A stretch of DNA of 64,000 nt from Beta vulgaris subsp. vulgaris. Lineage: Eukaryota > Streptophyta > Magnoliopsida > Caryophyllales > Amaranthaceae. Under the pieces are notes generated by a model that was given only the letters and a program-made list of their open reading frames with translations, was not told where the DNA came from and made no database searches. Shown here one piece after another: positions 32,294 to 43,905 of the stretch. Made by a program: the position numbers and the translations under genes. The DNA lies in contig NC_079202.1 in the NCBI RefSeq assembly GCF_026745355.1, positions 36,364,846 to 36,428,845 on the forward strand, given 5' to 3'. Every line of letters begins with the position of its first letter. Position 1 is the stretch's first letter.

Positions 32294-34244
32294 ATGAGGT
32301 CCACTCTGCTCAGGACAGGTCGTGAGATTATAACTTTGGAACGTCCAACGGAGAGGAAACAAGGTCAACTTACTCCTAGACTCGTCAAAAGAATCCTCAC
32401 TTTTTCAGACGAATCTTCCTAAAATTCTAAATCATCATCTGTAATGGGAGACACTAATGAATAACTCATTGACAGCATGGCTCAGCTTCAACTAATGAAT
32501 TCCCGTCTTGAGGAACAAGACAAAGAGATCAAGGTGCTGAGAGAAAAACTAAAAACTGAGGAAAGTGAAGGGGAAGACACTCCACCACCACCTCCAATTA
32601 AGTCCAAGACAGATTTAAGCTTCAAAAAGCTCGAGCAATTGATCAAGTCAATTCCTGCACTCGAGATGGCCATGACATTATCAATCCTAAACTAAGGGAA
32701 AAGCTTCCTGAAAAGGTAGCACTAGGTGACCTCCTGAAATTCTAGGGGGTCGAACACCCAGATGATCATTTAAGAGCTTTCTGCATTCCTATGGCTCTCA
32801 AAGTCATGGACAAGGACCTGTTTGGTTATGTTTTTCCCTGAACAATGGATGCACATCCATCCAAATGGTTCAGATTTCTGAACAAGACAAAGCTGAATGA
32901 CTGGGATTACATCGAAGAAGAATTTTGCAAACAATACATATATAACACTCAGCTTCCTATTGGTCTCAGTGAGTTGGAGTTAACCAAACAAAACTCCAGT
33001 GAAGACTTTGTCACCTTCCTTAACAAATGGGGGAAAAGGGCCATACAAATGACTAATACACCAACTGAAGAGGACCAACTCCCACTTATGATCCATAATT
33101 TACAACGCAAATACGGAGATCGCCTCAAATTCCAACACATAGAGTCTTTCAGAAAACTCTATAAAGTAGGCCTACTGATCGAAGAAGAAGTACAAGCCTA
33201 AAAGAGTAAGGGTTACAATAACAATAATTCTTTCAAGAAGAGTAACAACAACTCTTCTAGTTCCAAAGGCAATGATGGCAATACCCTTGCTACTGAAAAA
33301 GGAGGTTATCAAAAGCCTCAAAGATCTTTCACTCCCCCTGGATATGACTTTAGAAGAAGCTTTCAATAGGCTTCATCAAAGAGGAGCAATACAACCTATT
33401 CACTAGTGGAAAAAACGCTATGTCACAATACAACCGATGCGGTCCTTAAGTTAACCGAATCACTAAATCCTCGAAATTTTCGGTTGGAAACCAGGGAACT
33501 GAAACCACTGCGGTTCTTAAGAGATTTGGATCGGTTAACAGAAAATAGATCCGTTTTTTGTTAACTGCTTCGGTTAACTTAACCGCAACGGTTAATCTTT
33601 TCTATTTTTTTTGTCTAGCAGCCCACGTGAAAACCAGATTCATGGCCCAAAATGTTTGAGGCCAACCTCCCTCTACTACTTAAACGAAATCCTCGCTCCT
33701 TATACCAATCTCCCTCTCTCTCCCTCTTTCCTCCCCACAAAACCCTAACCATAAACGATATCCTCAAGCCTCTCTCTTCCTCTTTCGTCCAGCCTTTCTC
33801 TCACTTTCCTCCCGTCAATCTCTCTTCCCTCTGACAAAGACACGACCACCAAACCATACATCTAGTCGCTCCTCTCTCATCTCGTCGGCGCCATTACCAC
33901 CACTGCCACCGCCACCAACAATCGCTGCTTCTCAACTCTTTGCAGTCTCGCCCAACACCAACCACCTTTCGAACGCCATCTCGCTGGTCTCGTCTCGACC
34001 AACACCAACAATCTTGTCAGTCTTGCCTCGCCCAACGCCAACACCAATAATCTGTTTCAACTCTCGAAGCGCTCGTCATCAACCACCACCAACCTCGTCG
34101 CTCGTCATCAATCACCCCAACCACCGACGTCATCGCTATTCATCAACCACCACCAACCACCAGCCTCGTCCTTCATTATCAATCATCGGCGTCCGATAAC
34201 ATCCTCGTTTTCTTTCTTTCCGGATCTGGGGTTGATTTTTTTTA

Positions 34245-34552
34245 CAGCTTGTTTGGTAGAAAGGATTTGGAAGGAAAAGAAAGGAAGTGGAAGAAAATTC
34301 GTTACTTTCTAATGTTTGGTTCATTAAAAAAAATTGACTGAAAGAAAATGGGAGGAATTGGAAGGAAAGACTCTTTAATAAAATTTCACTTTGCTTTCCT
34401 CCCAAAAATGGGGAAATTTGGAAGGAAAGAGAAAATTTATACCAAACATAGGAAGTTAAGGTTTTTTTCCTTTCTCTTCCATTCTTTTCTTTTCTCTTCC
34501 CTTCCTTTCTCTTCTCTTCCTTTCCTTTACTAAAAATGAACCAAACACACTG
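34245..34552. mobile_element. PIF/Harbinger-like MITE, copy A
   Basis: The ends CAGCTTGTTTGGTA and (reverse complement) CAGTGTGTTTGGTTCA are flanked by exact TTA (34242-34244 and 34553-34555). The interior is rich in GGAAGGAAAG on the left and CTTTCCTTCC on the right, giving a long imperfect foldback. Similar to copy B. Confidence 0.8.
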
Positions 34553-34813
34553 TTAGTTTGTAATTTTATTGCCTCTAAAACGTTTCTAGCTTTATATTTT
34601 TCGTTTTTGTTTTCATTTCCTATAATTTTATTTCGCCTCTAATTTTTTTCTAGTTTTATATTTTTATAATTTTCGTTTTTGTTTATAATATTCAGTTTGG
34701 TGTAACATATTTTAGTGTTCATTTTTCTATTTTTCTATATTCTGGGGTTTAATTTTGTGGTTCAATGTTGTTCGATTTTTGTTATATTTCGCTTTTTCAT
34801 TACTACTTTTTTA

Positions 34814-35110
34814 CAGCTTGTTTGGTAGAAAGAATTTGGAAGGAAAAGAAAGAAAGTGGAAGGAAATTTGTTACTTTCCAATGTTTGGTTCATTAAAAAA
34901 ATCAAGTGAAAGGAAATGGGAGTCTTTGGAAGGAAAGACTCTTTAATAAAATTTTCCTTTCCTTTCCTCCCAAAAGTGAGGGCATATGGGAGGAAAGAGA
35001 AAATTTATACCAAACATGGGAAGTTAAAGTTATTTTCCTTTCTCTTCCATTATTTTCTCTTCCCTTCCTTTGTTTTTTTTTCCTTTCCTGAAAATGAACC
35101 AAACACACTG
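34814..35110. mobile_element. PIF/Harbinger-like MITE, copy B
   Basis: Collinear with copy A and in the same orientation. Flanks are TTA (34811-34813) and TTG (35111-35113). The two copies lie 261 bp apart inside one CACTA element. Confidence 0.8.
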
Positions 35111-35640
35111 TTGAGGTTAGTAATTCGATTCAGAATATAAGTTCATTGCTTTATTTTGGATGAATAAATCTGATTTTTCTTCCTCTCTCCTTTCATGGCG
35201 GTAGATGTTTGGCTGTTGTTTTGTCTGTCTTCAAATGGTGGTCATTTTTTTATTTCACAATGACCCCAAACTGATGCGGTTTTTATTGCAAATTGGATAG
35301 GTTATTTAGTTCACTGGTCCGATTTTCATAAAAGACGGACCAGTTAACTAAATAACTGGTCCAGTTTTTGTGACCACCGAATCAGTTAATGTGTAACTGA
35401 TACAGTTTCAACCGAGGCTATTAATAAACATCAACCGCTGCGTCCCCATCCATTCCGGTCCAAATCAGATCAGTAAGACTCGTTTTGACCAGAGCGGATG
35501 AGGTTTTTTCCACTAGTGATCGGTCCCTACTTTAGACCTTGCACCTGAGAATAGGTCTAAGAAGTGGAACCCTGATGATTACTTCAAATATCATCAAGGA
35601 AATGGACATCATCTCAGTAGTGTAGGGGGCTTAGTCATTT

Positions 35641-37659
35641 AGCGCTAGCTTTCTAGGTTGAGTCGGAGCTCCTTTATTTCTTGACGAGTCTATGTCATTT
35701 AGGACTTTGTTGTACATGCCTTGTTCTATTTATTTGTAATTAATAAAATAATCACATTTTCATTTTTATTGGTCTTCCATGATTTTATTTATGCTTCTAA
35801 TTTAATGATTAAACTTAAATCACCAAATGATCTTGACTAATAAAAAAAATCTAAAAATAAAAAAATAAAGAAAAATGTCATATTTTGCATCAGACGTTAT
35901 TCCCCTCTTCTTTCCATCATCCACAAACATCATCTTCATTAGCCAAATAACCTTTCAAAATCAAAGCTCCACAAATATCCAGCAAAACCTTTAAATACCT
36001 TAAACCAATAACTTGTGTGTAAGCCTTACTAAAAAAAATCAAGGGAAAATTCCTGAGGTACCCCTGAGGTTTGGCGTCATTTCCAAATTACCCGTCACAT
36101 TTGGGGAATTTCTCATATACCCCTGAGGTTTATGTTTGGGTCTAAAATACTTTTATGATTACTTATTAGCTACCCTTGAGGTTTGTGTTTGGGTCTAGTG
36201 ATTGGTTGTGATCAAGGATTATTTATCAGTCTACCCAAACACATAAAAGTATTTAAGGGATTTCCCAAATGTTAGGCTATTATAGACCCAAACACAAACC
36301 TCAGGGGTATCTGAAAATTTCCCCAAATATGAGGGGTAATTTAGGAATTACGCCAAATCTCAGGGGTACATGAGAAATTTTCCCAAAAATCAATGTCAGG
36401 TAAAGCAAAAAGCGTAAAACAAAGTGCGAAAAAAAAAAGCAAAAGAAAACGCACAAAGCAGATGCAAAAGCAAAACAGATTAAGCCAAAGGCAAAGAAAT
36501 AAAAAGTCAAGCTAGGAGACTTGCACACAAGTTTAGCCCTCACTCAAAACCTTAACCATGTAATCCAAATAAATGATCCTTACGTTAGCCTAACCAATTG
36601 AACCTTCATCAGACGCTCAAGCCTTAAATCATTTTACCTTTCATCAACCCAAACTCATTCTTCAAGGTATGTCCAATCCCGCTAGGTTGAAAACCCGAAA
36701 GAAGGCCTAAGCAAAAGTTAGGACACAACCAAAAAAAGTGTGATCAGATCTGGAATTACGAATGCTCTGATTCCACAAGGATAAGTATGAATCTCATTTC
36801 GAGGTCCGACTGCTTCTATAAAATAGATTAGTCAAGGTCTAATGATTTGACTTTTTAGAATTCAGGATCGTACTCTTTCTAGATTCCAACATAGACTGGA
36901 GTTTGCACCTAGCCATGTCAAAGCCTTTCCCCACCTATATTTATATGAGTCACAAAATTTAAACTTTTTATGTTCCAATCCAAGCTCTCGTTGTCCTTAA
37001 AGGACTATCCGACAATTCCATGATCTCTGACGATATTTGACTTTGCATGTATATACTTTGAACGCTCAAGACAAGATCAAGTACACTCCAATCAAGGCTC
37101 ATAGTGCCTAATTCAAGACAAGATTACCCAATGTGGGGGCTTCCTAGCTATATGTGGTGGTTCTTCTAAATCAAATCAAACTCCCAAAAATTTGTAATAT
37201 GCGGACCTCGCCTACGGACCCGAATTATTTACTAAAACCAATTTTCGGAAATATTTCTAATTATTCTATCCATTTCTAATCATTCTATCTCTCTACATAT
37301 CCGGATCTCCTAGCCTTGCAAAACCCTAACCTTGCATTGCATTTCATAGATCCTAGTCTTGCATAACCCTGACTTTGTATGACGTTTCATTACTTTAGCT
37401 TTACATAACCTTAATCCTTGGATTGTGTCTCATGCATCCTTAGAGAGTCTAAAGTTTGCATTATTGCATCATTATGTGCTTTATCTGAAATCTTTGCACC
37501 TAGATGCTAACATCTTCTTCTGCAAGTAATCAGATTGCTTGTAGTTATTTCCCTACATACTAACGTTGTTTTTAGAGATCGATGTTTAGAATCGTTCTTC
37601 GTACCGGCACCATATAATTTGACTTTCGGTTTCCTGAACCTCAGTCAAAGTGGGGCTTC
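35641..37659 (+). other. 3' region of the gag-only Tat element, non-coding
   Basis: Starts with a GTAGGGGGCTTAGTC-like joint where the pol region is missing. It contains an AATAAAATAAT polyadenylation-like string near 35748, a MULE-type foldback (36043-36384), a purine-rich CAATGTGGGGGCTTCC at about 37130, and ends in GTCAAAGTGGGGCTTC, the polypurine tract before the LTR. Frames here carry no motif. Confidence 0.6.
36043..36384. mobile_element. MULE-type foldback MITE
   Basis: The element begins GGGAAAATTCCTGAGGTACC and ends in a near complement. Arms of about 110 bp pair across a centre near 36210 (shared phrases CCCCTGAGGTTT, CCAAATTACCC). It is flanked by an exact 9-bp duplication AAAAATCAA (36034-36042 and 36385-36393). 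Long TIRs with a 9-bp duplication indicate the Mutator superfamily. Confidence 0.88.
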
Positions 37660-39160
37660 TGTAGACACAAAATCTTATCTCCCTATATTTAAGGATTCAA
37701 TGATGAAACATACCGCGGTACTAATTGGTTCGACCCAAGGGAGAGCAGCCCGAAAAGCCAAAACTATTTTAAAGTGATAAAGTTTATTTTAATCCTATTT
37801 TAAAGCCCAACTAATTATTTCTAATTATTAATTGTATTTTGAGCCCATAAATAAAGTTTTGAGCCCAACCCTTGAAAAACCCCAATAATTAATTATTCAG
37901 GATATTTATTTTAATAAATAAATATTTTTCAAAGATAATTTTACAATTAAAGTTGGATTTTTATCTCGTAAAATAAGATTTCTGGATTTAAAAGATAAAA
38001 GCAAATTGATAAAGTGCGTTTTATTTATAAAAAAAAGTTGTCAAAACGTGTCAAAAGCAAGGCAGTGTGCCTGGCACACCATGTGCTCCCAGCGCACAAG
38101 TCCAGCTGTGTCAGGGGCACCAATTTACGCTTGTCACATGGCTTTGTGCGTCACATAGAGTTGTGCACCTAGCGCACTCCACATTATGACGCGTTGTCTA
38201 CACTTCTATCTTTTTTTTAGCATTTTCTTATAAATACTTTGTAGTTTTTTAGGATTTAAAAACAATTCAACTTTATACACTTCGAACACTTTTACATTAC
38301 AAATTTCACGTTTTCGAACTTTACGAATATATTTACATAACCTCTCTACAAAACTCGTACTTTCAAACTTTTCAACACAAAAACACATACAAACACATGA
38401 ATTCAAATATATATGCAGGTTCATGTCTTCAGGTTTCATAATTGCTCGTCCCGAAGGTTGTTAATCTCTCAGACACAAGACATATAGGTATAATCCTTAG
38501 GGTTCTTGAATAAATTTATCATTTTTATATTGAAGTTACAAACTATTTCTTTACTGATGTAGATCTTTAATATAAAATCATTCTTTAGTACATTCCAACC
38601 TTTTATTTCTTCTTATTTATTTTTCATACATATATGCATGTTATATGATTGTCTAGTTTATTATTTCATCACCTCACATGTTATTTTTGTTAATTAAGAC
38701 CTAAGAAACTGTTTTAATATCAATTAGATTATTTGAACAATCGGCTAGTGTAATATTGATTATCTAATAACATGTCACTAAAATATAGTCTTTTTATGTG
38801 TTTCACGAAACAACTTAAACTAATATTTTTAGGGTGTATGAAAATATTATTTGGTTATTCTTTTGCATAAAACTTGACACGAATCGATATTAAGTAGAGG
38901 TCATCAATGGCGAATGTGGTTCCTGACCGTGTTCGTACCCTCACCCCCGAATTGAATCTTTGGTCCAATGACCATATGGAGTCAGGATGGGAAAAATCTA
39001 CATTTGATAAGTCCCTAAGTTGTCCCTACGATTTCCTAATATCCAATTAGGTTTATGAGTTTTCCTTTAAAACTTGTTGGTGACTTCTTTCAATACAAAA
39101 CAAATTTCAGTAGTCAAATACACGCTCATCCCGTGTAGGCGAACTAAAAACACGCCTACG
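37660..39160 (+). repeat. Tat-lineage LTR, right copy
   Basis: It starts TGTAGACACAAAATC and matches the left LTR through TTCAATGATGAAACATACCG, the GC-rich block (38055-38175), the TATA-like TTATAAATAC near 38228, GTTCCTGACCGTGTTC near 38921, and CACGCCTAC near 39151. It is diverged from the left copy, with many substitutions and indels. No 5-bp duplication can be matched, because the left LTR is itself preceded by a polypurine tract. Confidence 0.72.
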
Positions 39161-39954
39161 CATGTCAAAAAAACTTTGAGAAATATGCATAACCTCGAAT
39201 TTTTAGTAGTTGCTGTTATTCACAAAGAATTTTACGGGATTAAGGGGTGGCAATCAGGTCGGATTGAGTTAGGTTCAGATCGACTGAATTTTATTTCTAG
39301 TCAATTACCCCAAACACAACCTGATCTTATTTCAAGTCAAATATCATAACCCGAACCCGACCTGCAAGGTTTCGGAATGATTTGAAACCAACCCAATATG
39401 ACCTCATTTATATTTTATAATTGAAATAATTATACATTATAAAGTTAAAGCATTGCAAATCCTAACTTCAAGTGCCAATTAAATTAAAGATTAAAATTTC
39501 AAAGCCATAAATTAGCCACGCCTTCAAATTAAGAGATTTTTATGGCCCTATACAAGTTTATAATTAGAAAATAGGTGACATAAGTGGTAAAAGTCGGGTT
39601 AATTTCAGGTTAACCCAATCCCACCTAACCCAAATTCTAAATCAAGTTGTTCGAATTATCTTTCGGGTTTAAAAGTCAACCTGAACCTAACCCGTTAAGG
39701 TCTCAGGTCGGGATGGGAGGACCCTTTTTTTTAGGTCGAAATCTCAATCCAAACCCGAAAATTTCGAGTTAGGTTCAAATCGAGTTATCAGGTTGGGTTA
39801 TTTTTTGTCAGGTAATATATATCATTGACTGAGATGGATTAAAAGAGCACCTAATGGACATGAGGGGTAAAAGAGGGAGTTAGACTCATATTGAGTTTTG
39901 CACATTTCTAACTAACCGCTTAAACAAAATCGTCATAACACAAAAAAGAGGACC
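39161..39954. other. Intergenic, degenerate GGTTAGGTTC-type repeats
   Basis: From about 39243 (GGGGTGGCAATCAGGTCGG) to about 39812 the sequence is full of short motifs around GGGTTA, CCCGACC and GGTTCAGAT in both orientations. The start resembles hAT-type ends, but no matching right end or 8-bp duplication was found. No gene is seen. Confidence 0.4.
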
Positions 39955-40230
39955 AAAATAACTGGTGGTGTCAATTCGGTTAACCAGTTCAGTTCTGGTT
40001 CAAACCAAACAATTCAGTTGACTTCAATTTAGTTAATTCAATTCGTTTTTCCAAATTTAATTGATTTAGTTAAAAAAAGTTCCCTTTCAGTTCAATCCCT
40101 ACATTTAATTTAATTTTTAGTTCAGTTTACATTTGTCTTTTAGTTTGACCCGTACAATTCAGTTAAACATAGTTGACTATTTAACTATTACTATTAGTTA
40201 AACAATGATTTTCAGTTCAGATTCAGTTAA

Positions 40231-42020
40231 TTTCGATTTCTTAAGCAAACCCGCATCAACTTGGATAAAATTCAATATTGATTACGCCATATGCATCTTT
40301 TTGCTACGAGTCACGCTTCGGTCAATGACTTATACATTGAGTTGTATTTCAGCTCGTTTGGACTTTTGCCATGCCGGTTAAACCGCCGGTCGAAAACAAT
40401 GATTAGCATTAAGAGACGTGTCTATATTTGTCTACAAAAGCGCATTTTGAAGTTATTATCTTTACTGTGAAATTATTTTACGTAAGGTTCAACATTTGGC
40501 TGATATTGAAAATTTTAATTTCAAATTCTTTATTGTAGAATTCCTAATCATTGTTGTTCATTTGTATGTTAATTATAATTACGTTAGCGATACTAAATGT
40601 AATTATGTATAATGACTTGTAATATGTAACATAATTATTCTATAGTTTTTCAATGTGTATATATTGACTTGTAACAATTAATGATGAATTGATGATTGGT
40701 TGTGATCAAAGATTAAAGGTGATGATATATTGACTTGTAACAATCAATGATGAAGTTTAACGAATAAATAATTAGTAATTAAGTATGAATGGATGATTGA
40801 TTGTGATCAAATATTATTTATCACTCTACCCAAATTTCATAAATTACTAAAAAAAAAGCTGAATTGATGATTAGAGTCGATGATGATCAAAGTTGATAAA
40901 CACAAAATTATACGAGTATACCATGATCAAAGTCAATGTAAGCGAGTAATCACTAGACTACTCTATTGTATAAGCTCAACAGTTGGTCTTGTGGGAGACC
41001 ACCTACTTTTAATTTAAGATTAGGCAACATCCCCAAGCTTAGTATTACGAAGAGAACGGATCACCTTTTTTAATATAATATCTAGTTTAATCTATTTAGT
41101 GACCAATTTAATATACTTAGTGACCCACATAATTCATTCAATATATAATTATATTATTTAATTTATTTAGTGACTAGTTTAATCCATTGTTTAATATTAT
41201 CTACTGTAGTTCAACATTCAAATGGAAACAATCGAAGGATAAGAGAATGGACGAATAGCTTGGTGCGAGATGTCTAGGGATAATGTTGGTTTAGAGTGAG
41301 AACTTATTAGGAGAACTAAGGTTTGAGTTTGTCTAATATTATTGACTAACCGAATGTGTCAATGGTATTCAATAAGCTAATTCAGTATAACAATACTCTG
41401 TTTAAGTTAATTGTATTTAAGTTCAATTGATTTGGAACTAAACACATCAAAGTGCATTGAAACAAGTTGTTGTAGGATGTGATTGATAGATGTATCAATG
41501 TAGGTCGACAAACTAATTCAAGATAACAATACTCTATTAAAGTTAGCAGCATTTAAGCTAAACTCATTTCATGATTAAAAACATATTACTAAATTGAAAC
41601 AAGTTATTATGAGATGAGCTAAATCGATGTATCATTAATCAATGACTTGTGATAGGCTAATAGGAAGTGACAATACTGCATTTAAGTTATAGTTTTTAAG
41701 TGAAATTCATTTCGATTGGACAATAAGGTATAATGTTTATTATGAATTTGGAAGTATATTATGAGTTAAGTATTAATATTTGGTCGACTAAAAGTAAAAT
41801 ACTCTATTAAAGTTATTTACTTTGAACTTTGTGGAACTAATAGATTAAAGTTTGATCTTTGATCTCATACATTGATGAAATTAATATATATGCATGAAAA
41901 TCCAACAAAGAAACTAATTTTTCTATTCATTATGATATATGTACATCAACACATGCATAGTTTCTTAAAATCAACACCAAATCATAAAAATCAAGAAAGT
42001 CAACATTAAAAAATATATAA
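40231..42020. other. AT-rich stretch without genes
   Basis: About 1.8 kb with no frame that looks coding and no clear element ends. Short direct repeats occur near 40670-40830 (ATATTGACTTGTAACAAT twice, GATGATTGGTTGTGATCAAA-like twice) and near 41390-41830 (ACAATACTCTATTAAAGTT-like several times), suggesting old local duplications. Confidence 0.5.
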
Positions 42021-42033
42021 TTGATGCTTAAGA

Positions 42034-42053
42034 TGATGATGATGATGATGATG

Positions 42054-42113
<60 letters not shown>

Positions 42114-42131
42114 AAAAACAACAACAACAAC

Positions 42132-42187
<56 letters not shown>
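42034..42187. repeat. Compound trinucleotide microsatellite
   Basis: (GAT)n at 42034-42053, (AAT)n to about 42108, an A-run and (CAA)n to about 42131, then (TAA)n to 42187. All frames through it are homopolymeric and non-coding. Confidence 0.97.
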
Positions 42188-42279
42188 GTTGTTTCCTAAT
42201 AATAATAATTCTATCAATCTAATTTCTATGCGTGTGGTTTGTTGGGCACTTGGGGAGGCCCAAAATAAAGTTCTAAAAA

Positions 42280-43325
42280 CCTATTTTTAACTCCATATAT
42301 ATACTCCAACCTTTACCTAACCACATACACAAACACAAAAACCCTATATATGATCACACAGTTTCTTCTCTCTCATACACTCACACAGTTTCTTCTCTCG
42401 AAACTCAAAATCTATAAAAAAAACTATTTGTCACTTCGCCTCTCAACCTTTGATTCTTCTACACTTTAATTCTCCTCATTTCTTCACACGAAGAGAAGAA
42501 TGAAAATTGGTGGAGATTGAAGAAAAGTGTGAATATTGAAGACACAAAGAGGAGATTTTTGATGTTTGAAAAGTCGAAAACATCTCATTTTTGAAGGTCG
42601 AAGAAAACCCTATCCAAGTTAAAAACTCGAATTTCTTTTTTTTGTTTTTTCTTTTGAATCATGGAATTTTGATGTTCTGCTATTTTTAGGAATTCGGATT
42701 TATATATTTGTTGATTTTTTTTGGATTGGAAGTTCGATTGGTATATTTTCTTGATTTTGTTAGAAAATTAAGCTCATTTTTTTAGGAATTATTTATTTAT
42801 ATATTTTGATGTTAGTCTGTTGTAAAAATGTTAATGTTGTTGTAATTATGATTTGTAGCACACTAAAATGTAATTATGAATCTATGATTCATTCATTTGT
42901 TTAATTTTTCTTTTTTTTTAAGAATTTTTAACGGCTAAATAATTATTGAAATATAATTCTGATTATATATTTGTTGAATTATTCGTAGATCGCTTAAGAT
43001 TTTCACCTTAGTAATTAATAAAAATGTGATTTAGTATGGTATATTTTATGAATTTTAACGGCGAAATAATTAGTAATTTAGTATGAATTTTATGCTTTTT
43101 TATTTGTTGAACTATTTGTAGATCGATCAAAATTTTCACCTTAATAATCAATAAAGATGCAAGTAGCCTAGTTTTTATGAAATTTTAACGGATAAATAAT
43201 TAGTAATTTAGTATGAATTTTCAGCTTTTTTATATGAATTTTCAACTTTTTTTTTAATGAATTTTTAGCTTTTGTATGAATCTTCTGCTTTTTTAATGAA
43301 TTTTCTACTTTTTTATTAAGAATAT
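42280..43325 (+). other. Putative leader and first intron of the hAT transposase
   Basis: A TATA-like CCATATATATACTCC near 42291, a CT/CA-rich stretch with TTTCTTCTCTCATACACTCA (42360-42500), and then about 700 bp of T-rich sequence. In this order it resembles a plant promoter, 5' UTR and intron upstream of the transposase at 43906. The frames here hold no motif. Confidence 0.35.
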
Positions 43326-43369
43326 ATGACGGCTACCCAATTTCAAAACCCGGCCTTAGAAACCCTATG

Positions 43370-43830
43370 AAACTGACCCAGGTCCACCACCCACCCTTGA
43401 CCCCGATTAAATTCACCCACCTTGCCCAGTCCCACTCACTGACCCAGGCCCCACCCTGACCACACCCGTAACCCTGGCCCACCCACCACCAACCGCCAAC
43501 CACCAACCACGACTCCCTAACCACCACCACCACCACCACCAACCATGACCCCTAACGACCACCACCACACCCCTGACCACCATTAACCACCACCACCACC
43601 ACCATCCTTGGCCACCACTGACCACCACCACCACCCTTGACCACCACCATAAACCCCTACCCGTAAACCACTGACCACCACCCTTAACCACCACCAATCA
43701 CCACTGTCCACCACCGTTGACCACCACTATCCTTGACCCCACCCCTTGATCACCACCCTTGACCATCATTGACCATCACCGTTGACCACCACCCTTTACC
43801 ACCACCCTTTACCACCATTGACCACCATTA
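43370..43830. repeat. CCACCA-rich low-complexity tract
   Basis: About 460 bp of degenerate ACC/CCACCACCCTTGACC units on the + strand, fully asymmetric (G-poor). Open frames on either strand through it are Pro/Thr/His-rich or Gly/Trp/Val-rich artefacts. It lies just upstream of the transposase. Confidence 0.9.
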
Positions 43831-43905
43831 ATCCATGTATGGTTGTTAGTACCCCTTGTCTTCTTTTGTCAATTATTTTTAGCTTTGTTTTTCGTATTTG
43901 TAGGC

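Larger units (their letters stand above)
33401..35518. mobile_element. Non-autonomous CACTA element, family 2 copy 2
   Basis: The TIRs are CACTAGTGGAAAAAAC and its complement; the 3-bp flanks are ATT (33398-33400) and ATC (35519-35521), one mismatch. Subterminal motifs such as CCGATGCGGTCC, CTGCGGTTCTTAAG and ACCGCAACGGTTAA occur at both ends. The interior has a CT-rich leader (33665-33840), CACCAAC-rich sequence (33890-34180), then a T-rich tract holding two PIF-like MITEs. No transposase is present. The element interrupts the Tat gag. Confidence 0.9.
32294..35640 (+). pseudogene. Tat-lineage gag, interrupted by a family-2 CACTA element
   Basis: One frame opens at ATG 32294 (MRSTLLRTGREIITLERPTE) and passes stops at 32420-32422 and 32462-32464. 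It continues with MAQLQLMNSRLEEQDKEIK (coiled coil, 32477) and a Pro-rich hinge. After a shift it gives the gag core: PDDHLRAF near 32762, TMDAHPSKWFRFLNKTKL (32842 onward), FVTFLNKWGKRAIQM and DRLKFQHIESFRKLY. An Asn/Ser-rich linker leads to the CACTA at 33401-35518. After it, a motif like WNPDDYFKYHQGNGHH (about 35572-35612) is the end of Tat gag, where a zinc-binding Cys/His phrase normally follows. Nothing of protease, RT or integrase follows, so the element is gag-only. Confidence 0.82.

Noticed and set aside
36301..36543. 80-codon minus-strand frame rich in Phe/Cys/Leu
   Set aside because: Runs from the MULE foldback into A-rich sequence; low-complexity.
39239..39812. Possible further hAT element starting GGGGTGGCAATCAGGTCGG
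   Set aside because: No matching right end and no 8-bp duplication found.
41930..42290. Open frames on both strands (poly-Ile, poly-Asn, poly-Leu)
   Set aside because: They are translations of the GAT/AAT/CAA microsatellite.
43333..43697. Gly/Trp/Val-rich minus-strand frames
   Set aside because: Antisense of the CCACCA-rich tract; no start context or motif.
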